A DNA stretch of 64,000 nucleotides from CAYFPO01 sp964345035 (GTDB lineage Bacteria; Fidelibacterota; Marinisomatia; SCGC-AAA003-L08; GCA-002704045), in assembly GCA_964345035.1 (NCBI GenBank), contig CAYFPO010000007.1:5177-69176 (forward strand), in the 5' to 3' direction. The translations under genes were made by a program, and so were the position numbers. The stretch's first letter is position 1, and every line of letters starts with the position of its first letter. Below, piece after piece: positions 36,410 to 46,049 of the stretch. Below the pieces are notes generated by a model, which was not told where the DNA came from, ran no database searches, and saw only the letters and a program-made list of their open reading frames with translations.

Positions 36410-37606
36410 ATGAAAACTTTAAACGATATAAATCTGAATGGAAAACGGGTGCTTATTCGCGTAGATTTCAATGTACCTGTAAAAGGCTCTGTAGTTACGG
36501 ACAACTTTCGAATAAGAGCAGCTCTACCGACAATCCAACATTGTCTGAAAAATGGTGCAGCGGTTGTGTTAATGTCTCATATGGGAAGGCCGAAAAGTAA
36601 CTCAGACAACCAATATTCTTTGGAGCCTGTGTTTTTTGAGTTAGAAGAGCTCCTTGGTGTGGATGTCTATTTTTCTGACGATTGTGTATCAAACCACGCA
36701 TTGAAATTTTCACAGGAATTGATGCCTGGAGAAATTCACCTTTTAGAAAATCTCAGATTTCATTCTGGGGAAATAGAAAATAACGAGGAATTTGCAGGCA
36801 AATTAGCCGGGCACAGTGAAATATTTATTAACGATGCTTTTGGAACTGCACACAGATCTCATGCATCAAACGTTGGTATAGTAGACTATATGTTGGATGC
36901 TGTTCCGGGATTTCTTATGGAAAAAGAGTTAAAATATCTTTCAGATGCAATGGCACATCCAGAAAAACCATTTATAGTTGTGCTGGGCGGTGCAAAGGTA
37001 GAAGGAAAAATAGAACTTATTCAGCATTTACTTGACTCGGCAGATGATATCCTTATTGGGGGAAAAATGGCATTCAGCTTCCTCTCTGCTTTAGGAAAAA
37101 ACTGCGGAGGTGTATCTATAGAAAAAAGAACAATCAATATTGCAGATCAGTTATTAAAAACCGCAAATGATAAAGGTGTGGGTATAGTTTTACCGTCAGA
37201 TTTTGTAACCGTAAAAGATATAGAAAAAGATTATGAATGGGATATGACACCCCTGGATAATTTTACAAACAATGACCTTGGTCTGGATATCGGGCCAGAA
37301 TCTTGTTCTATTTTTGAAGAAAAAATATTAAAGGCTAAAACAATTCTGTGGAACGGTCCAATGGGAGTATTTGAAAATTTCAATTTTTCAACCGGTACAA
37401 ATGCCATTGCATCTGCAATCCTGCATCAGACAGATAATGGAGCAATATCCATTGTTGGCGGAGGTGATACAGCGTCGGCAGTTAGGGTTCTCGGGTTAAA
37501 GAATAACTTTAGCCATATTTCTACTGGTGGAGGTGCATCATTAGAACTTCTTTCAGGAAGAAAACTGCCAGCAGTTGAAGCATTGAAAAATTTGGAATAT
37601 GCGTAA
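36410..37606 (+). CDS. pgk: Phosphoglycerate kinase
   Basis: Glycolytic ATP-forming enzyme, 398 aa. RVDFNVPVKGS near the N-terminus, LLENLRFHSGEIENN, NDAFGTAHRSHAS, VLGGAKVEGKI and the nucleotide site SIVGGGDTASAV near the end. First of pgk-tpiA-secG; its end overlaps tpiA by 8 bases. The 124-base upstream gap probably holds the operon promoter. Confidence 0.97.
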   Translation: MKTLNDINLNGKRVLIRVDFNVPVKGSVVTDNFRIRAALPTIQHCLKNGAAVVLMSHMGRPKSNSDNQYSLEPVFFELEELLGVDVYFSDDCVSNHALKFSQELMPGEIHLLENLRFHSGEIENNEEFAGKLAGHSEIFINDAFGTAHRSHASNVGIVDYMLDAVPGFLMEKELKYLSDAMAHPEKPFIVVLGGAKVEGKIELIQHLLDSADDILIGGKMAFSFLSALGKNCGGVSIEKRTINIADQLLKTANDKGVGIVLPSDFVTVKDIEKDYEWDMTPLDNFTNNDLGLDIGPESCSIFEEKILKAKTILWNGPMGVFENFNFSTGTNAIASAILHQTDNGAISIVGGGDTASAVRVLGLKNNFSHISTGGGASLELLSGRKLPAVEALKNLEYA

Positions 37607-38348
37607 AAAATACTGCGTCGCAAATTGGAAAATGAATAATTCTCTTGACGAGAGCTCAACTTTTTTTAAAAAATTTTTAAAAAAACCTTTGACAATACCT
37701 CAAACTCAAATTATCTTGTGTCCCCCATTTACAGGGCTCTTTTACATAAGTGAAATTTTAAACGGTTCAGAGATAGAATTAGGTGCTCAAAACGTATATT
37801 TCGAGGAAAATGGGGCGTTTACGGGCGAAATCTCAACCAAAATGTTGCGTGATTGTGGATGTGTGTGGGTGATTTTGGGCCATTCAGAGCGCAGGCACAT
37901 ATTTCTTGAGGAGGAGGACCTGATCAGGAGGAAGGTCAGAAATGTGCTTCAGGATGGCCTGTCACCCATACTTTGTATAGGGGAGACATTGCAAGAACGC
38001 GAAAATGACCTCACTCACCAGGTGCTGGAACGTCAGCTCAAATCTTCAATAGCTAATCTAAATCAAAATGAAATCCAAAATTTAATAATTGCATATGAAC
38101 CCGTATGGGCAATAGGTACCGGAAAATATGCCACACCTGATATTATTCAGGATACCCATCAAACAATCAGATATATTTTGGAACAATTACAATTTAAAAG
38201 TGATTCAATGTCTATTCTATATGGCGGCAGTGTAAACCCTGAAAACGCAGAAGAATTGATTACAGTAGATGGGGTAGATGGATTCCTTATCGGCAGCGCT
38301 TCTCTTACACCCGAAAGTTTTTACAGTATTTACCAAGCATTTGCATAA
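37599..38348 (+). CDS. tpiA: Triosephosphate isomerase
   Basis: Interconverts dihydroxyacetone phosphate and glyceraldehyde 3-phosphate. 249 aa. Active-site residues are all present: Lys in VANWKMN, His in ILGHSERR, Glu in AYEPVWAIGTG and the phosphate loop in LYGGSVNPENA. Coupled to pgk. Confidence 0.97.
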   Translation: MRKKYCVANWKMNNSLDESSTFFKKFLKKPLTIPQTQIILCPPFTGLFYISEILNGSEIELGAQNVYFEENGAFTGEISTKMLRDCGCVWVILGHSERRHIFLEEEDLIRRKVRNVLQDGLSPILCIGETLQERENDLTHQVLERQLKSSIANLNQNEIQNLIIAYEPVWAIGTGKYATPDIIQDTHQTIRYILEQLQFKSDSMSILYGGSVNPENAEELITVDGVDGFLIGSASLTPESFYSIYQAFA

Positions 38349-38360
38349 ACAGGAGAAATA

Positions 38361-38708
38361 ATGATATACGGAATATCTTTAATAATTTTTGTTCTTATCT
38401 GTACTTGCCTGATTGGAATTATTTTACTTCAATCAAGCAAAACTGGGGGAATGGGGACAGCAATGGGTCAGCAGGCAATGGGCGCTGCTTTCGGTGGAGA
38501 GAGCGGCGACAAGTTGCTTGTAAAGATTACAAGCGGACTTGCAGGTGGTTATATGCTGCTGGCAATTATTATTAATTTGATACTTAGTCCAGGAACTGCA
38601 GTACCATCAGATGAAAGTATAATCCGTCAAAGGGCACAAACTACTGAAAGTATTTTAAATCCAGTAGAATTTGCCCCAGTAGCGCCGGAATCGGATACTG
38701 CACAGTAA
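38361..38708 (+). CDS. secG: Preprotein translocase subunit SecG
   Basis: Small accessory subunit of SecYEG. 115 aa. Two membrane helices (about 3-23 and 50-72) around the conserved loop LLQSSKTGGMGTAMGQQAMGAAFGGES. The C-terminal tail is longer than in many SecG. The tpiA-secG-tRNA-Leu order is seen in many bacteria. Confidence 0.94.
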   Translation: MIYGISLIIFVLICTCLIGIILLQSSKTGGMGTAMGQQAMGAAFGGESGDKLLVKITSGLAGGYMLLAIIINLILSPGTAVPSDESIIRQRAQTTESILNPVEFAPVAPESDTAQ

Positions 38709-38715
38709 TCAGTCT

Positions 38716-38800
38716 GCTGAAGTGGTGGAACTGGTAGACACGCTGTCTTGAGGGGGCAGTGTCCGAGACGGATGTGCGGGTTCGAGTCCCGCCTTCAGCA
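38716..38800 (+). tRNA. tRNA-Leu (anticodon GAG)
   Basis: Class II tRNA: acceptor GCTGAAG with CTTCAGC, D arm with GGTAGACACGC, anticodon stem CTGTC/GGCAG with loop TTGAGGG (anticodon GAG), long variable arm (TGTCCGAGACGGATG), T arm GCGGG-TTCGAGT-CCCGC, discriminator A. It begins 7 bases after secG and probably belongs to its transcript. Confidence 0.95.
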
Positions 38801-38824
38801 CAGTTTAATGATGGAGATTATTCA

Positions 38825-40102
38825 ATGAGAATATTAACTGTAATTATTTTAATTTCAACCGGATTCAGTCAAACTGGTTCGAACATATCTGCCAGTTCAT
38901 TGTTCGCTGCCGGGGAATTTATACAAGCACGAGAAACTATTTTACAAACCATAGAATCAGGAAGTGAAAATCATGAATATTTCAAGTTAGCTGCTGAAAT
39001 ATTTATTCGGCTTGATGATCTGGAAAATGCAAATTCATATCTAACAAAAGCCATAGAGCTTGCCCCCAAAAATACAGAATATCGCGAAAGATGGGAATCT
39101 CTGAATGATATGAGATCCCGGTTAAATGAATCCAAGAAATCTTTTGATAACGGCTTTACTGATGAATCTATTATGAATTATGAAAAAACCATTCAAGCTT
39201 ATCCAGAGTTTGCATTAGCCTTTTATAATTTTGGATTAACCTATTTTAAGTTGAATGAATTTGATTTGGCTGTGGAAAATTTCCGAAAAGCATCTGAACT
39301 GAATCCTTTTGAAATTAAATATACGTCATCAATTTCAAATATTGGTGCAAAGTTGACTCAGCAAGGGAACGAAGAATATAGACGGAGGGATTATGATCTT
39401 GCACTGGATTATTATCAACAAGCTGTGAGATATGTCCCGGAATTTTCAGAAGCACGATTTAAATCAGCACTAATTATGAACAAATTGGGTGATTACGAAA
39501 ATGCAAAATCTACACTACACAAAAATCTGGAGATAGACCCACAACATCTGCAGTCTTATAAACTCCTGGGGGATGTATATTCAAGATTGGGCGACTTAGA
39601 GAATGCTTTGGTTTGGTATGGTAATGCGGTAAAAATAAATTCAAAATATGATAAGGCGTACTATGCTCTTGGAAAAACTTATATTAATCTGGGAAAATTT
39701 GCAGAAGCAGAATCCGAATTAAAAAATGCAATTAATGTAAATCCAGAATACTCAAAAGCTTATGAATCATTGGGATTTATTTATTCATCAAGGGAAGAAT
39801 ATAAATCAGCAGCAGATCAATATCTATTGGCAGTGAAATTTAATCCGAAATCTTTTGATGCATATTCCAGGCTGGCTTCTGCATATAATGCACAGGGAAT
39901 GTTTAGCCAAGCGAGGGATGCAGCAAAAACGTCATTGGATTTAAAGAAGAAAAATGCCGGTGCATCATATGAATTAGGGGTAGCTGAAAAAGCGCTTGGC
40001 AATATTGCCGCAGCCAAATCTGCATTTGAAAGTGCCACAAGAGATAAAAAATGGAGAAAGATTGCAAAATACGAACTCACAATGATTGAAAAAGGATTAT
40101 AG
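38825..40102 (+). CDS. Exported TPR-repeat protein
   Basis: The frame opens inside the tRNA, but ATG at 38825 gives a signal peptide (MRILTVIILISTGFSQTG) and 425 aa. At least nine tetratricopeptide repeats of 34 residues follow (for example AKSTLHKNLEIDPQHLQSYK, AYYALGKTYINLGKFAEAES, AYESLGFIYSSREEYKSAADQ), covering nearly the whole protein, with A-Y/L-G consensus positions. A periplasmic scaffold role is likely; partner unknown. Followed by a strong terminator. Confidence 0.85.
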   Translation: MRILTVIILISTGFSQTGSNISASSLFAAGEFIQARETILQTIESGSENHEYFKLAAEIFIRLDDLENANSYLTKAIELAPKNTEYRERWESLNDMRSRLNESKKSFDNGFTDESIMNYEKTIQAYPEFALAFYNFGLTYFKLNEFDLAVENFRKASELNPFEIKYTSSISNIGAKLTQQGNEEYRRRDYDLALDYYQQAVRYVPEFSEARFKSALIMNKLGDYENAKSTLHKNLEIDPQHLQSYKLLGDVYSRLGDLENALVWYGNAVKINSKYDKAYYALGKTYINLGKFAEAESELKNAINVNPEYSKAYESLGFIYSSREEYKSAADQYLLAVKFNPKSFDAYSRLASAYNAQGMFSQARDAAKTSLDLKKKNAGASYELGVAEKALGNIAAAKSAFESATRDKKWRKIAKYELTMIEKGL

Positions 40103-40125
40103 AATTAACTATCAAATCAACTTAG

Positions 40126-40157
40126 AAAAAGGGCAATAATTATTGCCCTTTTTCTTT
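40126..40157 (+). terminator. Rho-independent terminator after the TPR gene
   Basis: A perfect 28-base palindrome at 40126-40153: AAAAAGGGCAATAA pairs with TTATTGCCCTTTTT, giving a GGGC-containing stem ending in five Ts, then CTTT. It ends the TPR transcript 24 bases after its stop. Its symmetry means it could also act on the other strand. Confidence 0.92.
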
Positions 40158-40167
40158 ATTTTATAAT

Positions 40168-40851
40168 ATGATCAAAGCAGTTGTATTTGATTTGGATAAC
40201 ACACTCCTGGATTTTATGGCAATGAAATCCTATGCGGTCAAGGCAGGAATCAATGGAATGATTGAAGCGGGATTGAGCATAAATTCTGAAAAAGCCATAA
40301 AGATAATTATGAATATTTATGATGAAAAAGGGTATGAATATCAGGAAGTATTTGATGACTTGCTCCAAAAGGAATTAGGTCAAATGAATTATAAGTTTCT
40401 TGCTGCCGGTATTGTTGCGTATAGAAAAGCCAGAGAAGCCTCACTGATTCTATATCCAAACGTTAACTCAACGCTCATAAAGTTATCAAAATTGGGATTA
40501 AAATTAGGAGTGGTTTCCGATGCTCCCAGCAGAGAAGCCTGGATGAGAATCTGTTACCTGAATCTACATCATATTTTTGATGCGGTAGTTACATTTGATG
40601 ATACTGGATTAACAAAACCAGCTCCCGAGCCCTTCCATAAAATTTGTAGATTATTGAATGTGCAGCCTGAAAATTCCATTATGGTCGGTGATTGGCCGGA
40701 AAGGGATGTAATTGGAGCTAAAGAGGTGGGTATGCTGACAGCATTCGCGAAATATGGAGATACATTTGAAACTGTGAAATCCAATGCAGATTACGATATT
40801 AATGACATCAATGAGCTTGTTGAAATAATAGATCAGGAAAACCAATCGTGA
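40168..40851 (+). CDS. HAD-superfamily hydrolase
   Basis: Haloacid-dehalogenase phosphatase, 227 aa. Motif I FDLDNTLLDF with the nucleophilic Asp at residue 8, motif II VVSDAPSRE, motif III Lys in LTKPAPEPF, motif IV IMVGDWPERDVIGAKEVG. A helical cap lies between I and II. Substrate unknown. Overlaps acpS by 4 bases. Confidence 0.9.
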   Translation: MIKAVVFDLDNTLLDFMAMKSYAVKAGINGMIEAGLSINSEKAIKIIMNIYDEKGYEYQEVFDDLLQKELGQMNYKFLAAGIVAYRKAREASLILYPNVNSTLIKLSKLGLKLGVVSDAPSREAWMRICYLNLHHIFDAVVTFDDTGLTKPAPEPFHKICRLLNVQPENSIMVGDWPERDVIGAKEVGMLTAFAKYGDTFETVKSNADYDINDINELVEIIDQENQS

Positions 40852-41213
40852 TTTATATCGGCAATGATATTGTTGAGGTGGGGAGGATACGAAAATCCAT
40901 CCAAACTCACGGTAAAAAATTCATAAACAAAATCTTTTCACAGGAAGAAATTGATTTCTGTGAAAGAAGATCACTTCCGGAAATCCACTATGCGGGGCGA
41001 TTTGCTGCCAAGGAAGCAGTCAAAAAAGCCTTACTTTCTCTGGATCCCAATCAAATAATCCCATTGAATAAAATCCAAATATCCCGGAAAGACAATGAAT
41101 CGCCAAAGGTAGAATATCTACAAACATCACCCCTTCAAAAATTGGAAATTCAATTATCTATATCACATACAGAAAAATATGCAAGTGCTGTAGCTTTAGT
41201 GAGTAATCAATAA
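40848..41213 (+). CDS. acpS: Holo-ACP synthase
   Basis: Attaches 4'-phosphopantetheine from CoA to acyl carrier protein. 121 aa. IYIGNDIVEVGRI at the start carries the metal-binding Asp; EIHYAGRFAAKEAVKKAL carries the Glu/Lys pair; ends in LSISHTEKYASAVAL. GTG start overlapping the HAD stop; its own stop overlaps the next gene by one base. Confidence 0.95.
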   Translation: MIYIGNDIVEVGRIRKSIQTHGKKFINKIFSQEEIDFCERRSLPEIHYAGRFAAKEAVKKALLSLDPNQIIPLNKIQISRKDNESPKVEYLQTSPLQKLEIQLSISHTEKYASAVALVSNQ

Positions 41214-42730
41214 TGATTACAATTCTCAGTGAAAACCAGGCAAGGCAATTGGATGAGCAAACAATCCAGTCTGGATTATCAGAATCAAAGTTAATGAAAA
41301 ACGCGGGAATGGTAATCTCCAGATTTTTTCTGGATGAAGTAATTGATCCATTTTCTCAATCTGTGCTGGTTGTAGCGGGTAAGGGAAATAATGGAGGAGA
41401 TGCAATAATTGCCCACCATTTTTTATTGAAGTTTGGCATAAATTCACAGTTAATGGTGATACAGGAGTCTCAGTTACATTCACCACTGCTTACTGAATAT
41501 CCATTGAGATCCGAAGAAATCCTGATATACGAAAAAGAAAAAATTCTACCTGAAACAGATTGGATTATTGAAGGAATTTTTGGTATTGGATTAAAGCGTG
41601 ATATCACAGGCATATATGCAGAACTGATAAATGAAATAAATCAACAAGAAAATGTAATATCGGTAGATATCCCATCAGGAATACAGTGTGATACAGGAAT
41701 GTCAGCAAATATTAATATTCAAGCGGATAAGACATTAACAATGGGCTACCCAAAAATTGGAAATTTAATAAATGATGGATTGAATGCTGCCGGAGAACTT
41801 CATATCATGGATATTGGTTTTACTGAATTGCGAAAAGAAGCTGAGAAAATACAATTACTTACAATACCGGATGGGGCTCAATATATTCAGCCATATCCAA
41901 GAGATTCACATAAATATTCCCGTGGAAAAGTAGGTGTTCTCGCCGGTTCTATAGGGATGACAGGTGCTGGGATATTAACTGCTAATAGCACATTAAAAGC
42001 TGGTGCAGGAATTACCCGAATTGCAGTACCCGAAAGTCTAAATACAGTATTTGAAACAAATCTCATTGAAGTTATCACCATCCCAATGGCGGACAATAAC
42101 TCTGGAATATTGACGATGGAAAATAAAAATAAGATTAAAGAATTATCCAAATGGTGTGATTGTTTAGTATGTGGACCAGGATTATCCTCTGAAGATAAAA
42201 CAACAGAATTAACACGATATTTACTTACGGAAACACAAAAATCTATTATTTTGGATGGATCAGGATTTAATCCAATCATCAATGGCTCAATGAAAATATC
42301 TGAATTAAGTCAAAATACAATTCTGACGCCACATCTTTCTGAATTTTCTGCAATATTCTCCTTGGATATTGAACGTGTAAGAAATGATCCAATTACAGCA
42401 CTTCAGTCTGTGACAGAAAATTTATATGGAAGGGTCCTAATACTGAAAGGATCTCCGACTTTTATTGTAACTTCATCAGAAAGTATAGAAATTTGCAACA
42501 TGGGCTCACCTGTTTTAGCAACTGCCGGAACCGGAGATGTTTTAGCAGGATTATTGGGTGGCCTGGTTGCTCAGGGTTATGCAGTGGATATTGCAGCAAG
42601 AATTGGTGTAACTCTTCATGCAATTGCAGGTGAATTATATTTGAAGTCCATATCAGAACGAGGTATGTGTGCAGGAGATTTGATCAATTTGATTCCATCA
42701 GCCTGGGATGTGTTATTAAATGAAAATTAA
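41213..42730 (+). CDS. nnrDE: Bifunctional NAD(P)H-hydrate epimerase / dehydratase
   Basis: Repairs hydrated NAD(P)H. 505 aa, normal for the fusion. N-terminal YjeF epimerase (about 1-210) with VVAGKGNNGGDAIIAHHF and SVDIPSGIQCDTG; C-terminal ribokinase-like dehydratase (about 225-505) with YSRGKVGVLAGSIGMTGA, DCLVCGPGLS, LTPHLSEFSAIF and MGSPVLATAGTGDVLAG. acpS-nnr adjacency is widespread. Confidence 0.95.
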   Translation: MITILSENQARQLDEQTIQSGLSESKLMKNAGMVISRFFLDEVIDPFSQSVLVVAGKGNNGGDAIIAHHFLLKFGINSQLMVIQESQLHSPLLTEYPLRSEEILIYEKEKILPETDWIIEGIFGIGLKRDITGIYAELINEINQQENVISVDIPSGIQCDTGMSANINIQADKTLTMGYPKIGNLINDGLNAAGELHIMDIGFTELRKEAEKIQLLTIPDGAQYIQPYPRDSHKYSRGKVGVLAGSIGMTGAGILTANSTLKAGAGITRIAVPESLNTVFETNLIEVITIPMADNNSGILTMENKNKIKELSKWCDCLVCGPGLSSEDKTTELTRYLLTETQKSIILDGSGFNPIINGSMKISELSQNTILTPHLSEFSAIFSLDIERVRNDPITALQSVTENLYGRVLILKGSPTFIVTSSESIEICNMGSPVLATAGTGDVLAGLLGGLVAQGYAVDIAARIGVTLHAIAGELYLKSISERGMCAGDLINLIPSAWDVLLNEN

Positions 42731-43073
42731 TTCTTTTAATACTTGGATTCTTGCTGGATATTCCTGTGCCATATTAGTATTTACATGGTATTCCCCAAAA
42801 GAAATTACAACTCTAACATTTATAGGTGAATATGATAAATTTATTCACTTTATTGAATATTCCATTTTAGGTTATTTAATCATCAATGCACTGAACACTT
42901 CCATTTTTAAATCGAATACACTCATATTTGCAATGGTGTATGTGATATTTATTGCGGGATGTGACGAAATATTGCAACACTTTATTCCGGGAAGAATACC
43001 TGATATTTGGGATGGTATAGCAGATTTGGCGGGTGGACTTACAGGAGCAGTAATTAAATATAAAATAGGTTGA
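42720..43073 (+). CDS. VanZ-like membrane protein
   Basis: 117 aa, four membrane segments. VanZ family pattern: charged YDKFIHFIEYSILGYL, then CDEILQHFIPGRIPDIWDGIADLAGGLTGA. In FCB bacteria this family is a common single gene of unclear function; glycopeptide resistance is not implied. Overlaps nnr by 11 bases and recN by one. Confidence 0.85.
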   Translation: MKINSFNTWILAGYSCAILVFTWYSPKEITTLTFIGEYDKFIHFIEYSILGYLIINALNTSIFKSNTLIFAMVYVIFIAGCDEILQHFIPGRIPDIWDGIADLAGGLTGAVIKYKIG

Positions 43074-44695
43074 TGTTACATTCACTGTATATTAAAAATT
43101 TTGCAATAATCCAGGAAATTACCATTGAATTTAATAGAGGCTTAAACATTTTAACAGGTGAAACAGGTGCAGGAAAATCCATCATCATTAATGCGGTTGA
43201 TCTCCTGATGGGGTCAAGATTCAGCAAGAGCATGATCAGAACCGGAGAGGACCGATGTGTAATTGAAGGTGTATTTAAATCAAAACTTAGATCACATACA
43301 ATCAGGAGAGTATTCTCGAAATCAGGGAACTCGAAAACCTACATAAATGATGAGCCGGCAACATTAGACGAACTAAAATCCAGGTCTGAATTTCTTGTAG
43401 ATATGCATGGTCAGCACGAACACCAAAGATTACTAAATTCGGATTTTCATTTAGAATACCTGGATGCTTTTGGAGATTATGAAACTGATCTATTAACATT
43501 AATGAATACCTTTAAGTCAATAATGGATGTTAATAATAAATATAATGAAATTAAAAGAATCGAAAAGGATTATCGAGAAAAACGAGAGCTCTATGAATTT
43601 CAATTGAATGAATTAAAAGTACTGAAACTATACACGGGAATTGACGAAAAAGTAGATTCAGAATACCGGAAATTGATAAATACTCAGGAAATAATCGATA
43701 CATTGAAAACACTCAGCGAGTATTTAGATGGAAGTCAAAATGCAGTTGCCGGTGAGATGAATAAGCATATTAGAGAATTAAAAAATCACGGTGGACTTGA
43801 TGATGATCTGGATTCTCTGATACACAGAGTAAACTCAACACAGGTTGAATTACAGGATTTAGCACAAGAGTTAACTCATTATTCATCCCAAATGACTGTA
43901 GATGCTGATCAGATTTCTATGATTGGTGAAAAATTGGAACATATCGAAATGTTGAAACGGAAATATGGTGGGAGTATTGATGGAGTTATATCCTATCAGG
44001 AGGAGATAGAAAAATATTTGCAAGGTGCTCACAACCAAGTATCAGATCTTAAGGAGTTAGAGGAAAAATTAACAAAATTAAAGGACAATTATTTTAGTCT
44101 TTCAAGTAAATTGACAATAACAAGATTGAAGACTGCAGATGAATTAGAAAAAAAAATTATTTCAACTTTAAATCAATTGGACATGTCAAATACTAAAATT
44201 AAAATATCATTACATACAAATAGTGAAGAAATTGGCACTGGGAAAGGGCAGGATAACTGTGAAATACTGATATCTCCCAATATGGGAGAAGAACTGCGTC
44301 CACTGCATAAAATAGCTTCCGGCGGGGAACTGTCCCGGTTCATGCTTGCAATTAAATTTGCTTTGCAAGAAAAAGACCCTGTAGATACAATTATATTTGA
44401 TGAAGTGGATTCCGGAATATCCGGAAAAACTGCTGAAAAAGCTGGGAACCTGATTGAACAATTAGGTGATAGCAGACAAGTAATCTGTATAACACATTTA
44501 AGCCAGATTGCAAGCAAGGGATGTAATCATTTGAATGTATATAAGGTCACCGATGGATCAAGGACAAAAGTTGCTGTTAAACAATTATCCAAGGATGAAA
44601 GAATTCAGGAAATTGCAGGATTGATCAGTGGTAGGGTTATTACAAAATCCGGTAAACTGCAGGCAGAAGAATTATTGGAGGGATACCATGGATAA
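43073..44695 (+). CDS. recN: DNA repair protein RecN
   Basis: SMC-like ATPase used in double-strand-break repair. 540 aa from ATG 43073 (TTG at 43070 is also possible). Walker A ILTGETGAGKSIIINAVDLL, the RecN hallmark DMHGQHEHQRLL at about 110, a coiled-coil middle (about 150-370), signature HKIASGGELSRFMLAIKFAL, Walker B TIIFDEVDSGISGKTAEKAG and ICITHLSQIAS. Length about normal. Confidence 0.95.
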   Translation: MLHSLYIKNFAIIQEITIEFNRGLNILTGETGAGKSIIINAVDLLMGSRFSKSMIRTGEDRCVIEGVFKSKLRSHTIRRVFSKSGNSKTYINDEPATLDELKSRSEFLVDMHGQHEHQRLLNSDFHLEYLDAFGDYETDLLTLMNTFKSIMDVNNKYNEIKRIEKDYREKRELYEFQLNELKVLKLYTGIDEKVDSEYRKLINTQEIIDTLKTLSEYLDGSQNAVAGEMNKHIRELKNHGGLDDDLDSLIHRVNSTQVELQDLAQELTHYSSQMTVDADQISMIGEKLEHIEMLKRKYGGSIDGVISYQEEIEKYLQGAHNQVSDLKELEEKLTKLKDNYFSLSSKLTITRLKTADELEKKIISTLNQLDMSNTKIKISLHTNSEEIGTGKGQDNCEILISPNMGEELRPLHKIASGGELSRFMLAIKFALQEKDPVDTIIFDEVDSGISGKTAEKAGNLIEQLGDSRQVICITHLSQIASKGCNHLNVYKVTDGSRTKVAVKQLSKDERIQEIAGLISGRVITKSGKLQAEELLEGYHG

Positions 44696-45941
44696 ACTAA
44701 TCATCCGTGGGGGAAATCAATTAAATGGCAATGTGTCGATCAGCGGCGCAAAAAATGCTGTTTTACCTATAATGGCATCCACATTATTGACATCAGGAAA
44801 ATTTATAATTAATAATGTTCCGGATCTACGGGACACACGAACCATGTCTCAATTGCTGCGGGAAATTGGTGCAACTGTGATTTATTCTGATAATACATTA
44901 GAAATTGATACAACAACATGTACAAACCCGGTTGCTCCTTATGATCTGGTGAAGACAATGAGAGCATCTTTTTATGTATTGGGACCGCTTATGGGAAGGT
45001 TTAATCACGCTGAAGTATCCCTGCCGGGAGGTTGCGCATGGGGACCAAGACCGGTTGATATTCATTTAAAAGCTCTTGCAGAATTAGGTGCAGATGTACA
45101 ATTAAATAAAGGGAATATAGTAGCGACCGGTAACCTTACCGGTGGAGAGATTCATTTAAGGTTTCCCAGTGTTGGTGCAACCGGTAATATCTTAATGGCA
45201 GCTGTGAAGGCAAATGGAAAGACAAAAATCACTAATGCTGCCTTAGAGCCAGAAATAACATCTTTGGGAGAATTCTTAATTGAGTTAGGCGCAAATATAT
45301 CTGGGCTTGGCACAAATGAAATCACCGTTTGCGGAGTCGGAAAACTTAAGGGTAAACTCGAATATTCAGTGATACCTGACAGAATTGAAGCTGGAACATT
45401 TCTTATTGGAGGAGCTCTCTGCGGTGGAAAAATTACATTGACTGAGTGTAATCCGGAACATCTTGAATCAGTGATATTGAAATTGAGGGAATCTGGTTCA
45501 GAAATAGGCACAACAATGAATTCAATAACAATTATAGGTAATGATTCAATAAAACCGGTCAATATCAATACTGAACCATATCCAGGTTTTCCGACTGATC
45601 TTCAGGCACAATGGATCGCATTTATGTGTCGCTCTAATGGCACCGCTGATGTTACAGAAGGAATTTATCATGACAGATTTACCCATATATCAGAACTGAA
45701 TCGATTTGGTGCAGATATTACATTGAACAATAACACAGCGATTGTTCATGGTGTATCGGAACTCCATGGTGCACCGGTAATGTCAACAGACATTCGGGCG
45801 AGTGCTTCATTAATCCTTGCTGCTTTAGCAGCAACAGGTAAAAGTGATATTTCTAGAATTTACCATATTGACCGTGGTTACGAAAATATTGAAGAAAAAT
45901 TTAATAAATTAGGTGGTAATATAATTCGTACAAATGAATAA
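44688..45941 (+). CDS. murA: UDP-N-acetylglucosamine 1-carboxyvinyltransferase
   Basis: First committed step of peptidoglycan synthesis: adds enolpyruvyl from PEP to UDP-GlcNAc. 417 aa from ATG 44688, which follows GGAGG; the longer open frame upstream lies in recN. SISGAKNAVLPIMAS at the start, active-site loop SLPGGCAWGPRPVDIHL with the Cys that fosfomycin alkylates, and GFPTDLQAQW. Overlaps recN by 8 bases. Confidence 0.96.
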   Translation: MDKLIIRGGNQLNGNVSISGAKNAVLPIMASTLLTSGKFIINNVPDLRDTRTMSQLLREIGATVIYSDNTLEIDTTTCTNPVAPYDLVKTMRASFYVLGPLMGRFNHAEVSLPGGCAWGPRPVDIHLKALAELGADVQLNKGNIVATGNLTGGEIHLRFPSVGATGNILMAAVKANGKTKITNAALEPEITSLGEFLIELGANISGLGTNEITVCGVGKLKGKLEYSVIPDRIEAGTFLIGGALCGGKITLTECNPEHLESVILKLRESGSEIGTTMNSITIIGNDSIKPVNINTEPYPGFPTDLQAQWIAFMCRSNGTADVTEGIYHDRFTHISELNRFGADITLNNNTAIVHGVSELHGAPVMSTDIRASASLILAALAATGKSDISRIYHIDRGYENIEEKFNKLGGNIIRTNE

Positions 45942-45993
45942 TGTGACAAAAGTCAATTGCAATATATTGTTACATTTTAAAATTAAAATTGGT

Positions 45994-46021
45994 TTGCATG
46001 ATGTTAAATAAGTAATATAAC
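45994..46021 (+). promoter_or_regulatory. Possible sigma-70-type promoter for the cohesin-like gene
   Basis: TTGCAT at 45994-45999 and TATAAC at 46016-46021 with a 16-base spacer, about 29 bases before the ATG at 46050. A good match to -35/-10 consensus, but the region is AT-rich and the housekeeping promoter of this phylum may differ. Confidence 0.35.
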
Positions 46022-46049
46022 TTTGAGGCGTAAATTAAAGGAGAATGTC

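Noticed and set aside
38759..38824. Upstream extension of the TPR protein
   Set aside because: It runs through the tRNA-Leu gene; ATG at 38825 gives a proper signal peptide.
44628..44687. Upstream extension of murA
   Set aside because: These 20 codons lie inside recN; ATG 44688 follows GGAGG and matches the family N-terminus.
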